Shown: positions 47,564 through 56,856, numbered from the stretch's first letter. The stretch is DNA of 64,000 nucleotides from Romboutsia timonensis (GCF_900106845.1 NZ_LT629849.1:62001-126000); one strand, 5' to 3'. The notes: a model not told the origin generated them from the letters alone. Numbers and translations: made by a program.

Positions 47564-47812
47564 TTACTTTATGTTTTCGTTTATAGCTTTAGATAATTGA
47601 TCTGGGCAAGATGTAACCTTTCCACCGCATGGTATATTAGCTAGTTTATTAGCAACATCATGTGCATTTTGACCAATTACTAAACTTTTAAGTCCTAAAA
47701 GATTACCAGGACACCCTCCTATAAAATCGATATCAGTTATGATATTATTATCATCAACCTCGAAAGACATTTCTCTACAGCAAACACCACTAGGTTTAAA
47801 TGTAATTTTCAT
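47564..47812 (-). CDS. TSCPD-domain small protein
   Basis: An 82-residue protein whose C-terminus reads GGKVTSCPDQLSKAI, the TSCPD motif that names the family (TIGR03905-type). Four more cysteines (GVCCRE, GGCPG, IPCGG) may bind metal. TSCPD domains also occur at the end of class II ribonucleotide reductases, but this short free-standing form has no known function. GGAG lies upstream of the ATG on the minus strand. It diverges from the propeller gene. Confidence 0.8.
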   Translation of the reverse strand: MKITFKPSGVCCREMSFEVDDNNIITDIDFIGGCPGNLLGLKSLVIGQNAHDVANKLANIPCGGKVTSCPDQLSKAINENIK

Positions 47813-47932
47813 AAAACAAACTCCTAATTATAATAATATAGTTAACATAATGATACACAAAAGAAATGCATAATACAAGCACTATATCTAATATATTTCT
47901 ATAGTATATATTGTAGGAGGGAGGGTGATTAC

Positions 47933-48799
47933 TTGAAGGTATATGTTTCTAACTATCTATCAAGAAGCATTAGTATACTAGATTACTCAACTTTGGAATT
48001 TGAAAGAGATATAAAGCTAGATGAAAATATATATCCACATAACTTTTGTATAGATAATAGACAGCAATTAGCATATATACCAAGCTCATTAGACGGTGAG
48101 TTATATGTACTTGATTTATCTATAGGAAAAATTATAGATAATATATCTATTGGAGGGAAATTGACTAATATAGCGTTATGTAATGACGAATTATTTATAT
48201 CAAATGAAGATTCAAATAGTATATATATATTAGATGTAAAAACATCGAATCCTATAGGTGTAATTGGTGTAGATAATATGCCACATGGATTTGATATAGA
48301 TTCTATTAATAATAGGTTGTATGTAGCTTGTATAAATTCTATAATTTGTATAGATACAATAAGTAAAAGTATATGCAAAAAAATTGATACAGATTTTAAA
48401 TCATGGCATATAAAATTAGATAGAAATAAAAAGGAAATATATACGTCAACACTAGATGGAAAAGTTGTAGTAATAGATGAAGAAAGTTTAAAAATAATAA
48501 AGATAATAGATGAGTTCCTATTGCCTGTTCAAATTTGTTTTAATTATGAAGCTAAAAAAATATATGTAGCAGATATGGGTTATAAAAAAGTGATGATATT
48601 AGATTATGACACTGGAAAAGTATTAGATTATATAAATATAGATGGAGATCCTCAAGGAATTCAGATATCAAATGATTATAAATTATTATTTATATCAGAT
48701 ACTAAAAATAATTTAATAAAGGTATATAACACATCAGAAAATACATTGATAAAAAATATAGAAGTAGGAAAAGAGCCTACAACAATACTTTGTATGTAG
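47933..48799 (+). CDS. YncE/YVTN-type beta-propeller protein
   Basis: A 288-residue protein built of about six to seven repeats of a ~40-residue propeller blade (for example YVSNYLSRSISILDYSTLEF, LYVLDLSIGKIIDNISIGGK and VADMGYKKVMILDYDTGKV). This is the YVTN/NHL-like pattern found in lactonases and surface or binding proteins. There is no signal peptide, so it is probably cytoplasmic or spore-associated; ligand unknown. TTG start 6 bases after GGGAGGGTGA. Its stop is 2 bases from that of the convergent DUF4364 gene, with a hairpin over both ends. Confidence 0.78.
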   Translation: MKVYVSNYLSRSISILDYSTLEFERDIKLDENIYPHNFCIDNRQQLAYIPSSLDGELYVLDLSIGKIIDNISIGGKLTNIALCNDELFISNEDSNSIYILDVKTSNPIGVIGVDNMPHGFDIDSINNRLYVACINSIICIDTISKSICKKIDTDFKSWHIKLDRNKKEIYTSTLDGKVVVIDEESLKIIKIIDEFLLPVQICFNYEAKKIYVADMGYKKVMILDYDTGKVLDYINIDGDPQGIQISNDYKLLFISDTKNNLIKVYNTSENTLIKNIEVGKEPTTILCM

Positions 48800-48802
48800 G
48801 CT
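48774..48802. terminator. Hairpin spanning the ends of two convergent genes
   Basis: AGCCTACA (48774-48781) and TGTAGGCT (48795-48802) overlap both coding ends. T tails are weak on both strands, so termination is only likely. Confidence 0.45.
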
Positions 48803-49338
48803 TAGTGATTTTCCTTTATTAATAAGTCTATAATTTCTGCATACATATAAGATGCATTCTTTTTCCAATTATTACAGATTTGTTGAGCTTGTTTCTCTGA
48901 AGAAACATTTAAGTTTAAATCTATTAAGTTAGATTGATTTTCTATAACTCTTAAGTTAACAATAAACTCATTATTATTTTGTTGAATAAAACTGGATTTT
49001 ACTTCTGTATCAGATAGTAAACTTTGTTTATTAAGAGCAACATACTCATCTATTTTCTTAGTAAGATCTTCTGGAATTCTAGATAAAAAGTATTCTAAAA
49101 TTTCAAGTCCTTTTTGAGTAAGAGAGTAGTATTCTCTATCAGATTCTTTATATGTAGTTAAAAATTTAGATTCCATAAGCTGAGATAAAAACTGTTGAAG
49201 AGAAAAATAATTCATCATTTCAGTTTCTAGAACAACTTGCGTTATTTGAGAATTAGTTAAATCCATATTAATTTTATCTAAAATATATAAAATTAAAAGC
49301 TTATGAGAAGCTAATTCTTCAGATGAGTTTTCAAACAT
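48802..49338 (-). CDS. DUF4364 winged-helix protein
   Basis: A 178-residue cytoplasmic protein. The N-terminal ~85 residues form a winged helix (HKLLILYILDKINMDLTNSQI, MMNYFSLQQFLSQLMESKFL, YYSLTQKGLEILEYF). A C-terminal alpha/beta region (about 110-178) completes the DUF4364 family. Likely a DNA-binding regulator, with unknown target. GGAGGATG precedes the minus-strand ATG. No neighbour indicates its regulon. The next ~200 bases upstream (49339-49545) hold nothing I can support beyond AT-rich sequence. Confidence 0.8.
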   Translation of the reverse strand: MFENSSEELASHKLLILYILDKINMDLTNSQITQVVLETEMMNYFSLQQFLSQLMESKFLTTYKESDREYYSLTQKGLEILEYFLSRIPEDLTKKIDEYVALNKQSLLSDTEVKSSFIQQNNNEFIVNLRVIENQSNLIDLNLNVSSEKQAQQICNNWKKNASYMYAEIIDLLIKENH

Positions 49339-49545
49339 AATATCATCCTCCGTAAACTATTTCTATATAATATATTAAACTAAAATATATAAAAATAAAA
49401 GTAGAATTTATATATTATTATAAGTATATTTTATGTAATAATTATTCTAAATAATTAAGTTTAATTTTTTATTTTGATTAAAAATTTATATAAAAATTTA
49501 TTCGATAGTAATTAAGATACGTGAAATTTTATTTATTTTAGAAAC

Positions 49546-49574
49546 AAAAAGGCTACCAATTGGTAGCCTTTTTT
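49546..49574. terminator. Terminator of the SASP gene
   Basis: AAAAAGGCTACC and GGTAGCCTTTTT around AATT (49546-49573), a perfect palindrome with T runs on both strands. Confidence 0.85.
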
Positions 49575-49598
49575 ACTTAGGTGTCAAAATCTACTATA

Positions 49599-49802
49599 CT
49601 ACTTACCAGCCATTTGTTGTTCAGCTAATTCAACTAATTTTTTAGTCATATAACCGCCAACATATCCATTTTGTCTAGCTGTTAAGTTTCCTTTGTCAAC
49701 AGTATCGTAGTTTGCTAATCCTATTTCGTTAGCTATTTCTAACTTCATTTGGTTTAAAGCAGCCTTAGCTTCTGGAACTACAGTTCTATTATTGTTTGAC
49801 AT
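49599..49802 (-). CDS. Alpha/beta-type small acid-soluble spore protein
   Basis: A 67-residue SASP that coats and protects DNA in the dormant spore. EAKAALNQMKLEIANEIGL matches the first family signature, including the Glu-Ile/Glu-Ile pair around the GPR protease site. GNLTARQNGYVGGYMTKKLV matches the second, with the conserved GxxGGxMxKxLV. GGAGG precedes the minus-strand ATG. A small hairpin (ACAACA/TGTTGT) lies in its leader. Expression should depend on the forespore sigma factor SigG. Upstream on the same strand is a second small gene. Confidence 0.95.
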   Translation of the reverse strand: MSNNNRTVVPEAKAALNQMKLEIANEIGLANYDTVDKGNLTARQNGYVGGYMTKKLVELAEQQMAGK

Positions 49803-49900
49803 AGTAAATTTCCTCCTTAGATGATAGTTAACAACATCTTGTGTTGTTGTTTATAATGTTCCCTTAAATTCTAGAAAATATACATAAGTTTAAAAAACTA

Positions 49901-50062
49901 TTAATATTTTTTATCCATTTTTAATTTTTTATCCTTACGTATCCCATCTTGTATTCCATGGGCTTCTCTATAATAGTGTCTATTCTCAAATTTTAGAGTT
50001 TTCCTTGCAGTTTCTACTTGATGACCTTTAAGATTACCAAATTCACTTCTAATATTTGACAT
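49901..50062 (-). CDS. Small basic protein, 53 aa, next to SASP
   Basis: A 53-codon frame on the minus strand: ATG at 50062, TAA at 49901. AAAGGTGG lies 8 bases upstream of the ATG. The protein (SNIRSEFGNLKGHQVETARK..., then NRHYYREAHGIQDG, ending in a lysine-rich tail) is basic and hydrophilic. I recognise no domain. It is transcribed in the same direction as the SASP gene downstream, about 100 bases away, and diverges from pdaB, so a sporulation role is plausible but unproven. The frame uses normal codons for this genome and has a good ribosome binding site. Confidence 0.6.
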   Translation of the reverse strand: MSNIRSEFGNLKGHQVETARKTLKFENRHYYREAHGIQDGIRKDKKLKMDKKY

Positions 50063-50185
50063 AAAATACACCACCTTTATTTAAGATTACTTTTAAGTTG
50101 CCCAAATAAATAATTTATTTTTATAGTAATTTTTTGAAATTAAAAAAATAAATTTTAGTATATGATTTTTTAAAGGGGGTGTAAT

Positions 50186-50950
50186 ATGAAATTTAAACTG
50201 GGTAGAACTAAATCTTTATTTTCAAGTGTATTTTTTTTAATGTTAACCATGGTATTGCTATTTGGAATGGTTTATGGAATAAGATACGTTTGTTATAAGC
50301 AGGGAGATACAAATATGCCTATATACAAGGTAGATACAGATGATAAAAAAATAAGCCTAAGTTTTGACGTTGCTTGGGGTTCAAATAATATAGATGATAT
50401 TTTAGAAATATTAGATAAACATAATGTAAAATCAACTTTCTTTTTAGTAGGAAGTTGGGTAGATGACAATGAAGAATTAGTAAAAAAGATACATAGTAAA
50501 GGTCATGAGTTAGGAAATCATTCCAATACCCATTCAAATACTACAGTTTTATCAGATAAGGATATAGTAGAAGAAATTCAGTTAACTACAGATAAAATAT
50601 CAAAGTTAGTTGGAGAAGAAGTAAGTTTATATAGACCACCATTTGGTGAGGTAGATGATAAAACTATGGAAATATGTAAGTCATTGGGTTATCAAGTTGT
50701 GAAGTGGGATATAGACTCATTAGATTGGAAGGAAATAGGATCACACCATATAATAGATAGAGTTGTTAGAAGTTCACAGCCAGGATCTATAGTATTATTT
50801 CATGCAAATGTAAATGGTGTGAAATATTATTTAGATGATATATTGACTAAATTAGAAGAAGAGAATTATGAAATGGTACCAGTATCAGAATTAATATATC
50901 AAGATAATTATACTGTAGATAGTAATGGTGTTCAAAAAATAAAAAAGTAA
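50186..50950 (+). CDS. pdaB: PdaB-type sporulation polysaccharide deacetylase
   Basis: A 254-residue protein with an N-terminal membrane helix (about residues 10-34) and a NodB domain. ISLSFDVAWGSNN (Asp61) is the PdaB variant of the catalytic motif, and HSNTH (His112, His116) binds the metal. RPPFGEVDD and a late FHAN follow. The family acts in the spore cortex or in spore peptidoglycan processing. GGGGGTG lies before the ATG. It lies near two SASP-side genes on the other strand, in keeping with a sporulation neighbourhood. The family assignment to PdaB rests on the DVAWG variant and length. Confidence 0.85.
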   Translation: MKFKLGRTKSLFSSVFFLMLTMVLLFGMVYGIRYVCYKQGDTNMPIYKVDTDDKKISLSFDVAWGSNNIDDILEILDKHNVKSTFFLVGSWVDDNEELVKKIHSKGHELGNHSNTHSNTTVLSDKDIVEEIQLTTDKISKLVGEEVSLYRPPFGEVDDKTMEICKSLGYQVVKWDIDSLDWKEIGSHHIIDRVVRSSQPGSIVLFHANVNGVKYYLDDILTKLEEENYEMVPVSELIYQDNYTVDSNGVQKIKK

Positions 50951-51045
50951 GTTGTAATAAAAAATATTATATATAAATATATTTATTATATAGATTTAAA
51001 AATTCTGATAAAAAGATATTAATTAACAATTTTGGGGGGATAAAA

Positions 51046-51681
51046 ATGATAGCTGTAAAAGAAGATACTAACATAGTTAATTTAAAAGGGACGATAGAAA
51101 ATAATTTACAATTTAGTCATGAAATATTTGGAGAAAAATTTTATACTACAAAAATAAAAATAAATAGACTTAGTGAATCATATGATGTTTTACCTATAAC
51201 TATATCAGAGAGATTATTAGAAGAAGTAGATTTAAATGAGAATAAATTGGTTAAAGTTACAGGACAATTAAGGTCTTACAATAAAAATATAGATAATAAA
51301 AATAGACTAGTATTAACTATATTCGTAAGAGATATAAAGCAAGAAGAAGAAGATAATAAAGATCCTAATAGCATATTTTTAGATGGATATGTATGTAAAG
51401 AACCAATATATAGAAAAACTCCACTGGGAAGAGAAATAACTGATTTATTAGTAGCTATAAATAGACCATATAACAAATCTGATTATATACCATCAATAGT
51501 ATGGGGGAGAAATGCAAAATTTGCTAAGAGCTTAAAAGTTGGTGATAGAATACAAATATGGGGAAGAGTACAAAGTAGAGAGTATGAAAAGAAACGTGAA
51601 GATGGAGAACCAATTAAGAAGGTTGCGTATGAAGTTTCTATTTCAAAGATTAAAAAAATGTCAGAAAATAATAATGATTAA
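51046..51681 (+). CDS. Single-strand DNA-binding-like protein with two OB folds
   Basis: A 211-residue soluble protein. An N-terminal region (VNLKGTIENNLQFSHEIFGEKFYTTKIKINR) resembles an OB fold. The second half (IFLDGYVCKEPIYRKTPLGREITDLLVAINRPYNKSDYIPSIVWGRNAKFAKSL) has the canonical SSB strand pattern with the W-G-x-x-A...L-x-V-G-D-R block. It is a variant of clostridial SSB-like proteins with tandem domains. GGGGGG lies 7 bases before the ATG. DNA binding is inferred from the fold. Confidence 0.75.
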   Translation: MIAVKEDTNIVNLKGTIENNLQFSHEIFGEKFYTTKIKINRLSESYDVLPITISERLLEEVDLNENKLVKVTGQLRSYNKNIDNKNRLVLTIFVRDIKQEEEDNKDPNSIFLDGYVCKEPIYRKTPLGREITDLLVAINRPYNKSDYIPSIVWGRNAKFAKSLKVGDRIQIWGRVQSREYEKKREDGEPIKKVAYEVSISKIKKMSENNND

Positions 51682-51774
51682 AATTTCTTTACCTTAGAAT
51701 TTACCTATTGAATAGTTACCTCCAATTTATTATAATTTATTTTATGAAATGATAAAATAAAGAGGGGGAGAACT

Positions 51775-52347
51775 GTGAAAAGCATACTATATCACAATTA
51801 TGAGCCTAATGCGGATTTAACAGATACTTCTGATGATATAACTTGTTTTTTAGATAAGATAAAGTATACTATAGGTAATAATATATTACTTGTTGGAGAT
51901 ATAGGTAACTTAGGTAACAGATTAAGAATGCTCGGAGTTTCTGTTACAATACTAGAAAATACTTGTTATGAGGATATATGTTATTCTTTAATAAAAAATG
52001 TTAATTGTAATGTTGTAAAAGGTAGCTTAGAGTTTTTACCATTTGAAGATAAATACTTTGATAAAGTAATTATATTAGATCATTTTAATCATACAACTGA
52101 CAGTGAGAGAGTAATAAGTGAAATAAATAGAGTATTAAAAGTAAACGGAGAAGTTATACTAGAAGATTTAAATTTAAAGAACATAAAAGTTAAATTAAAG
52201 AATCTAAAGCATAAACTTTGTGGTGAAAATATAAATTATCACTACCCTAATGAGATCATTGATTTATTTTCAAAGGTCAACATTAAAGGAATAATGAAGG
52301 AAATAGAGAACGAAAGATATATTTATATAGGTAAGAGAAATAGATAG
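51775..52347 (+). CDS. SAM-dependent methyltransferase (class I)
   Basis: A 190-residue cytoplasmic protein. The Rossmann elements NILLVGDIGNLGNRL (motif I, altered to GDIGNLG), VVKGSLEFLPFEDKYFDKVIILDHFNHT and INRVLKVNGEVILEDLN fit the type-11 methyltransferase fold. The glycine loop is unusual and SAM binding is unproven. GTG start after GAGGGGG. A terminator follows, and the next unit is the sigma-54 activator operon. Substrate unknown. Confidence 0.75.
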   Translation: MKSILYHNYEPNADLTDTSDDITCFLDKIKYTIGNNILLVGDIGNLGNRLRMLGVSVTILENTCYEDICYSLIKNVNCNVVKGSLEFLPFEDKYFDKVIILDHFNHTTDSERVISEINRVLKVNGEVILEDLNLKNIKVKLKNLKHKLCGENINYHYPNEIIDLFSKVNIKGIMKEIENERYIYIGKRNR

Positions 52348-52360
52348 TAATATAGTATAT

Positions 52361-52390
52361 AAAGACTAGGTTTTACCTGGTCTTTTATAT
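52361..52390 (+). terminator. Terminator after the methyltransferase
   Basis: AAAGACTAGG (52361-52370) and CCTGGTCTTT (52376-52385) with one G-U, then a T-rich tail. Confidence 0.75.
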
Positions 52391-52421
52391 TTAAAATAAT
52401 AAAATAGGAGAAAATATACTT

Positions 52422-52562
52422 ATGACAATAAATTATAATTTAGTAATAGTAGTTATGCTTTTTATAGTACTTATGTCTATTCAATTTACATTAAATAAAA
52501 TATATGTATTATTAAAAGAAATTAAAGAAATACTTAACCTAAAAAAAATTAAGGATAAATAA
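52422..52562 (+). CDS. 46-aa membrane peptide preceding the sigma-54 activator
   Basis: A 46-codon frame: ATG 52422, TAA 52560-52562. AGGAG lies 12 bases upstream. A hydrophobic stretch ([17 protein letters not shown]) makes a single membrane helix, followed by a lysine-rich tail ([16 protein letters not shown]). The stop lies two bases before the ATG of the enhancer-binding activator, so the two are probably co-translated. Too short for standard gene finders and not a family I recognise. Its pairing with a regulator suggests a membrane tether or sensor, but this is speculation. Confidence 0.6.
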   Translation: MTINYNLVIVVMLFIVLMSIQFTLNKIYVLLKEIKEILNLKKIKDK

Positions 52563-52564
52563 CT

Positions 52565-54334
52565 ATGATAACTCTAAAATATATAAAAGATGAAATACAA
52601 AAGATAGCAGAAGCTATAGAGGCTGTTTTAGAAATAGATGTAACTATAGTTGATGAGAATTTAGTAAGAGTTGCTGGAACTGGTATATATGTAGAAAAAA
52701 TCGGAAAAAAGGTTAATGGATACTCAGCCTTTAAAAAATCAATAATTGAACAATCAAATATATTAATAACTGACCCAAGTTGCAATGAAATATGTAAAGA
52801 ATGTTACTCAAGATCAGACTGTAGAGAGTTTTCGGAAATGTGTTGCCCAATAGTATGTGAAGGAAAATCATATGGAGTAATAGGTCTTATAGCTTTTGAT
52901 AGTAAGCAAGCAGATAGAATAAATAAAGATCATGAAAATCTTATCAACTTCTTGGGGAAAATGGCAGACTTAATATCTAATAAATTAAAAGCTCAGATTA
53001 AAGCTTATGAATTAGAGCTAGAAAAGAAAAAGCTAGAAACATTATTAGACAGTATGGATAAGGCTATAGTATCTATTGACGTGAAAGGAAACATAGATAG
53101 ATATAATTCGAAGTTTAAAGAAATATTTAAATTAAGTAATCCAGTATGTAGTGAAAATATTTTTAACATATTAGATTTTATGGGAGCAACACCGATTAAT
53201 AAATTTGAAAAAGAGAAATCCTATAGTTTTTATTATAAAAAAGGAAAGTATACTTTAAGAGGAATATATAATATAAATAAGATAGTATTAAATAATGAAC
53301 TTAAGGGATATGTTATAGACTTTATAGATAAAAAGGATGCTATAAAAAATTATAATAAAATTAATAAAGAATATAAGATAATGCTTGATAATATAATAGG
53401 AGAAAGTCAAATTATAAAAAATACAAAAAGTGAAGCATTGATGGCATCAAAATCAACATCTACTGTATTAATAATTGGAGAAAGTGGGACAGGTAAAGAA
53501 TTATTTGCAAGAGCTATACATAACCACAGTCAAAGGAGTGAGAATCCTTTTATAGCAGTAAATTGCGCTGCTATACCAGATAATTTACTAGAAAGTGAAC
53601 TATTTGGATATGAAGAAGGAGCATTTACTGGTGCTAAAAAGGGGGGAAATTTAGGAAAGTTTGAACTAGCTGATAAAGGTACTATTTTCTTAGATGAAAT
53701 AGGAGATATGAGCCTTCACTTGCAAGCTAAATTACTTAGAGTTCTACAAGAAAAGGAACTTAATAAAATAGGATCTAATTTAAATAAATCAATAGATGTA
53801 AGGGTAATAGCGGCTACAAATAAAAATCTAGAAAATATGGTCAGCAATGGATTATTTAGAGAAGATTTATACTATAGATTAAATGTTATACCTATAAATT
53901 TACCAAGTTTAAGAGAACGGAAAGAAGATATACCTTTATTGATAGATTTTATGGTTAAAGAGTATGCTAAAAAGCTTGATAAAGATGTAGAATATGTTGA
54001 TGAAAGTGTATTAGAAACTTTAATAAAATATAAATGGCCAGGCAATATTAGAGAACTACAAAATATAATAGAATATAGTGTAAACATGTCATCCTCTAAT
54101 AGAATTACCGTTGATATATTACCAAGCCAAATAAAGCAAAAGCCAAAAAATCAAGTATCGATGGAGATTGAAGATATAGAAACTTTGGATGAGCTAGAAA
54201 GAAGAGAGATAATAAAAGCCTTAAATAAATATAAGGACTATAAAAAGGATAAAGATTTAGTAGCTAAGGCTTTAGGAATATCAAGAGCTACTTTATATCG
54301 AAAATTAGATAAATATAACATAATCTCAAAATGA
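52565..54334 (+). CDS. cdsR: Sigma-54 enhancer-binding activator (CdsR-like)
   Basis: A 589-residue regulator. A sensory N-terminal domain carries a cysteine cluster between residues 73 and 98 ([15 protein letters not shown]...MCCPIVC), then a PAS-like domain (about 155-265), an AAA+ domain with Walker A GESGTGKE (from 305) and the sigma-54 contact loop GAFTGA (352-357), and a Fis-type helix-turn-helix at the end ([17 protein letters not shown]). The C. difficile cysteine-desulfidase activator CdsR has this layout. A perfect -24/-12 promoter and cdsB lie directly downstream, so the pairing fits. The cysteine cluster may sense cysteine, metal or redox. Confidence 0.85.
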   Translation: MITLKYIKDEIQKIAEAIEAVLEIDVTIVDENLVRVAGTGIYVEKIGKKVNGYSAFKKSIIEQSNILITDPSCNEICKECYSRSDCREFSEMCCPIVCEGKSYGVIGLIAFDSKQADRINKDHENLINFLGKMADLISNKLKAQIKAYELELEKKKLETLLDSMDKAIVSIDVKGNIDRYNSKFKEIFKLSNPVCSENIFNILDFMGATPINKFEKEKSYSFYYKKGKYTLRGIYNINKIVLNNELKGYVIDFIDKKDAIKNYNKINKEYKIMLDNIIGESQIIKNTKSEALMASKSTSTVLIIGESGTGKELFARAIHNHSQRSENPFIAVNCAAIPDNLLESELFGYEEGAFTGAKKGGNLGKFELADKGTIFLDEIGDMSLHLQAKLLRVLQEKELNKIGSNLNKSIDVRVIAATNKNLENMVSNGLFREDLYYRLNVIPINLPSLRERKEDIPLLIDFMVKEYAKKLDKDVEYVDESVLETLIKYKWPGNIRELQNIIEYSVNMSSSNRITVDILPSQIKQKPKNQVSMEIEDIETLDELERREIIKALNKYKDYKKDKDLVAKALGISRATLYRKLDKYNIISK

Positions 54335-54364
54335 GACAAAATCTCATTTTGAGATTTTTTTTTA
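54322..54364 (+). terminator. Terminator overlapping the activator stop
   Basis: AATCTCAAAATGAGA (54322-54336) and TCTCATTTTGAGATT (54342-54356), perfect 15-bp stem, then a run of Ts. The gene's TGA sits inside the left arm. Confidence 0.9.
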
Positions 54365-54446
54365 TCATTTTGATACAAATATATAATTTTAATAATGCAT
54401 AAAATTTATTTTTTGTATAAAATAAAATTAATAAATAAAAATATTT

Positions 54447-54550
54447 TTTTATGACAAATTTAGATAAATCTTTAAATAACTATATTACACATATTAAGTT
54501 TATGAATTTAGATGCAGTAAACTATTATTTTATAACTAAATGTCATAAAA
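54447..54550 (+). promoter_or_regulatory. Candidate upstream activator sites
   Basis: TTTTATGACA at 54447-54456 and its reverse complement TGTCATAAAA at 54541-54550. The second ends 20 bases before the -24 element. They may be half-sites for the activator; the 10-bp exact match in AT-rich sequence is suggestive only. Confidence 0.4.
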
Positions 54551-54570
54551 ATTATATTAAAAATAAAAAG

Positions 54571-54587
54571 TTGGCATGATTATTGCT
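54571..54587 (+). promoter_or_regulatory. Sigma-54 (-24/-12) promoter of cdsB
   Basis: TTGGCATGATTATTGCT matches the consensus TGGCAC-N5-TTGC with GG and GC at the required spacing, 40 bases ahead of the desulfidase ATG. Confidence 0.9.
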
Positions 54588-54626
54588 TGATATAAATATA
54601 TCAAAATATTTTGGAGGGATAAAATT

Positions 54627-55931
54627 ATGAGAAATGTAAAAGAACAATTAGTTAATATATTAAATGCGGAGGTAAAACCAGCATTAGGGTGTACTGAGCC
54701 AGTTGCTGTAGCGCTAGCTTGTGCGAAAGCTAAAGAATTATTAGGGGAAGAAATAGTAAAACACTCTGTATTAGTTAGTCCAAATGTATATAAAAATGGA
54801 ATGTGCGTAGGAATACCAGGAACAGAAAGATTAGGTCTTAAGATATCAGTAGCTTTAGGATTTATAGGTGGACACTCTGAAAATGGATTAAGGGTATTAG
54901 AAACTTTAACACCAGAAGAGGTTAAACTTGCAGAAGAGTATATGGATAATACTCCGATAGATATATCACCTGCTAACACTAAGGAAAAGGTTTATATAGA
55001 AGTTTCTTTACAAGGGGCTACAAGAAGTTCAAAGGTTGAAATAAGAACTAAGCATGATAACTTTGTTTACTTAGAAGCTAACGGAGAAGTATTATTAAAT
55101 GAAGAACAACCAGCAGAAGTAGCAATTACAGTTGAAAATGAAGAAAATATATTGGATACAATAACTATAAAAGAATTAGTTGAAAATGTAGAAGCATTAG
55201 ATTTTAATGATATAGAATTCTTATTAGAAGGAATAGCTATGAATGAAGAAATAGCTAATTATGGATTAAATCATAAAGTTGGTATAGGTGTTGGATACGG
55301 AATAAAAAAATCTATGGAAGATGGATTACTTGGAGATGATTTATTAAACAATGCGATGATGATAACAGCAGCTGCATCAGATGCTAGAATGGCAGGAATT
55401 AAAATGCCAGTTATGAGTTCAAATGGTAGTGGAAATCATGGTATAACAGCTATACTTCCAATAGTTGCTTATAATAAAAAATTCCCACAAACTGATGAAA
55501 AATTAGCTAAAGCATTAGCAATATCTCACTTAGTAACAGCGTATGTTAAAAACTATACTGGTAGATTATCTGCCGTATGTGGATGTGGTGTTGCTGCATC
55601 AACAGGAGCTACAGCAGCTATAGCGTGGCTAATGAGTGGAGACATAAAGAAAGTTGAAGGAGCTATGGAACATATAGTAGCTAGTTTAAGTGGTATGATA
55701 TGTGATGGAGCTAAATCTGGTTGTGCAGTAAAATTAGCATCAGCAGCATCAGCAGCAGTACAAAGTGCTATAATTGCAAATCAAAATTGTTTCGTACCAT
55801 CTAAAAATGGAATAGTAGGTTCAAGTGTAGAAGAAAGTATACAAAATTTAGGTAGAGTAAGTGATAAAGGAATGACAGTCACAGATGAGGTTATAATAAA
55901 TGTAATGGATGATATGAACAAGGTTAAGTAA
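54627..55931 (+). CDS. cdsB: L-cysteine desulfidase (UPF0597/CyuA-type)
   Basis: A 434-residue cytoplasmic enzyme of the YhaM/CyuA (serine dehydratase alpha-like) family. The N-terminal PALGCTEPVAVALACAKA and the C-terminal cysteines (AVCGCGVAASTGATAA, MICDGAKSGCAVK) are expected to hold an iron-sulfur cluster. It breaks cysteine down to pyruvate, ammonia and sulfide. GGAGGG precedes the ATG. Expression needs sigma-54 and the adjacent activator; rpoN is in this window. Gene symbol follows the C. difficile name and is given by homology and context. Confidence 0.87.
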   Translation: MRNVKEQLVNILNAEVKPALGCTEPVAVALACAKAKELLGEEIVKHSVLVSPNVYKNGMCVGIPGTERLGLKISVALGFIGGHSENGLRVLETLTPEEVKLAEEYMDNTPIDISPANTKEKVYIEVSLQGATRSSKVEIRTKHDNFVYLEANGEVLLNEEQPAEVAITVENEENILDTITIKELVENVEALDFNDIEFLLEGIAMNEEIANYGLNHKVGIGVGYGIKKSMEDGLLGDDLLNNAMMITAAASDARMAGIKMPVMSSNGSGNHGITAILPIVAYNKKFPQTDEKLAKALAISHLVTAYVKNYTGRLSAVCGCGVAASTGATAAIAWLMSGDIKKVEGAMEHIVASLSGMICDGAKSGCAVKLASAASAAVQSAIIANQNCFVPSKNGIVGSSVEESIQNLGRVSDKGMTVTDEVIINVMDDMNKVK

Positions 55932-55999
55932 TTATCTTGCAAAACTATTTAATCTCCTATAAAATGAATAATATCATCATATTAGTGGAGGGTTAAACT

Positions 56000-56539
56000 A
56001 TGAATATAGAAATTAAAAAGTGGGAAGTTTTATGTTCTGAAGAGCAAATAGCATCAAGACTTAAAGAATTAGGAGCTCAAATATCTAAAGACTATGAAGG
56101 AAAAAAACTTTTAGTAGTATCTTTATTAAAGGGAAGCTTCATATTCTGTGCAGACTTAGTAAGAAATATAACTGTACCAGTTAAAATTGAATTTATGACT
56201 ACTTCAAGTTACGGACATGGAGAAGTAAGTACAGGAAATGTAAAAGTAGTATCGGATGTTAACTGTGACTTAGAAGGATACGATGTATTAATAGTTGATG
56301 ACATAACAGACACAGCACTTACTATGCACCACGTTATGAATCATTTAAAAGCTAAAAATCCTAACAGTGTAAAATCTTGTGTATTACTTGATAAGCCAAG
56401 CAGAAGAAAGGTAGAATTAGTACCTGATTACTGTGGATTTGAAATAGAGGATAAATTCGTTGTCGGATACGGATTAAACTACGGAGACTATTATAGAAAT
56501 ATACCTTACGTATTTAATGTTACAAATGAAGATAGATAA
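56000..56539 (+). CDS. hpt: Hypoxanthine phosphoribosyltransferase
   Basis: A 179-residue purine-salvage enzyme converting hypoxanthine (and guanine) with PRPP to nucleotide. SLLKGSFIFCADL, TTSSYGHG and the PRPP-binding DVLIVDDITDTALT (residues 95-108) are clear; the last replaces the usual DTGxT with DTALT, a common HPRT variant. VVGYGLNYGDYYRNIPYV is the C-terminal signature. GTGGAGG precedes the ATG. Monocistronic, with a strong terminator. Confidence 0.94.
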   Translation: MNIEIKKWEVLCSEEQIASRLKELGAQISKDYEGKKLLVVSLLKGSFIFCADLVRNITVPVKIEFMTTSSYGHGEVSTGNVKVVSDVNCDLEGYDVLIVDDITDTALTMHHVMNHLKAKNPNSVKSCVLLDKPSRRKVELVPDYCGFEIEDKFVVGYGLNYGDYYRNIPYVFNVTNEDR

Positions 56540-56540
56540 T

Positions 56541-56573
56541 AAAAAAGTTGCTCGAAATGAGCAACTTTTTTGT
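56541..56573 (+). terminator. Terminator after hpt
   Basis: AAAAAAGTTGCTC and GAGCAACTTTTTT (56541-56553, 56559-56571). From 56574 to 56856 the gap is AT-rich and I see no gene or clear regulatory site. Confidence 0.9.
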
Positions 56574-56856
56574 ATAAGTAGATAGAGGATGTGACTTAAG
56601 TAAATTAAACTATTGTTCTAGTTATTTTGCTGATTATATTGAAATTACTATATAAAGTTTTTTACATATGAAAAATGTAGATTGTTAGGTTTTAGTATTT
56701 TCAATAATTATATTTAATTATCAAAACGGGTTAAACTATATAATAAAAATAAGATATGATTTATTAATATTAGACATAAAATTATACACATAATAACAAA
56801 ATGATTGTTACTATGTGTATAAAATAAATGATAAAAAAGCTATAAGGAGAACTAAA

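Noticed and set aside
49803-49900. SigG promoter before the SASP at 49.8 kb
   Set aside because: TGTATA and CATTATA can be found on the minus strand but with ~20-base spacing and several mismatches; too weak to list.
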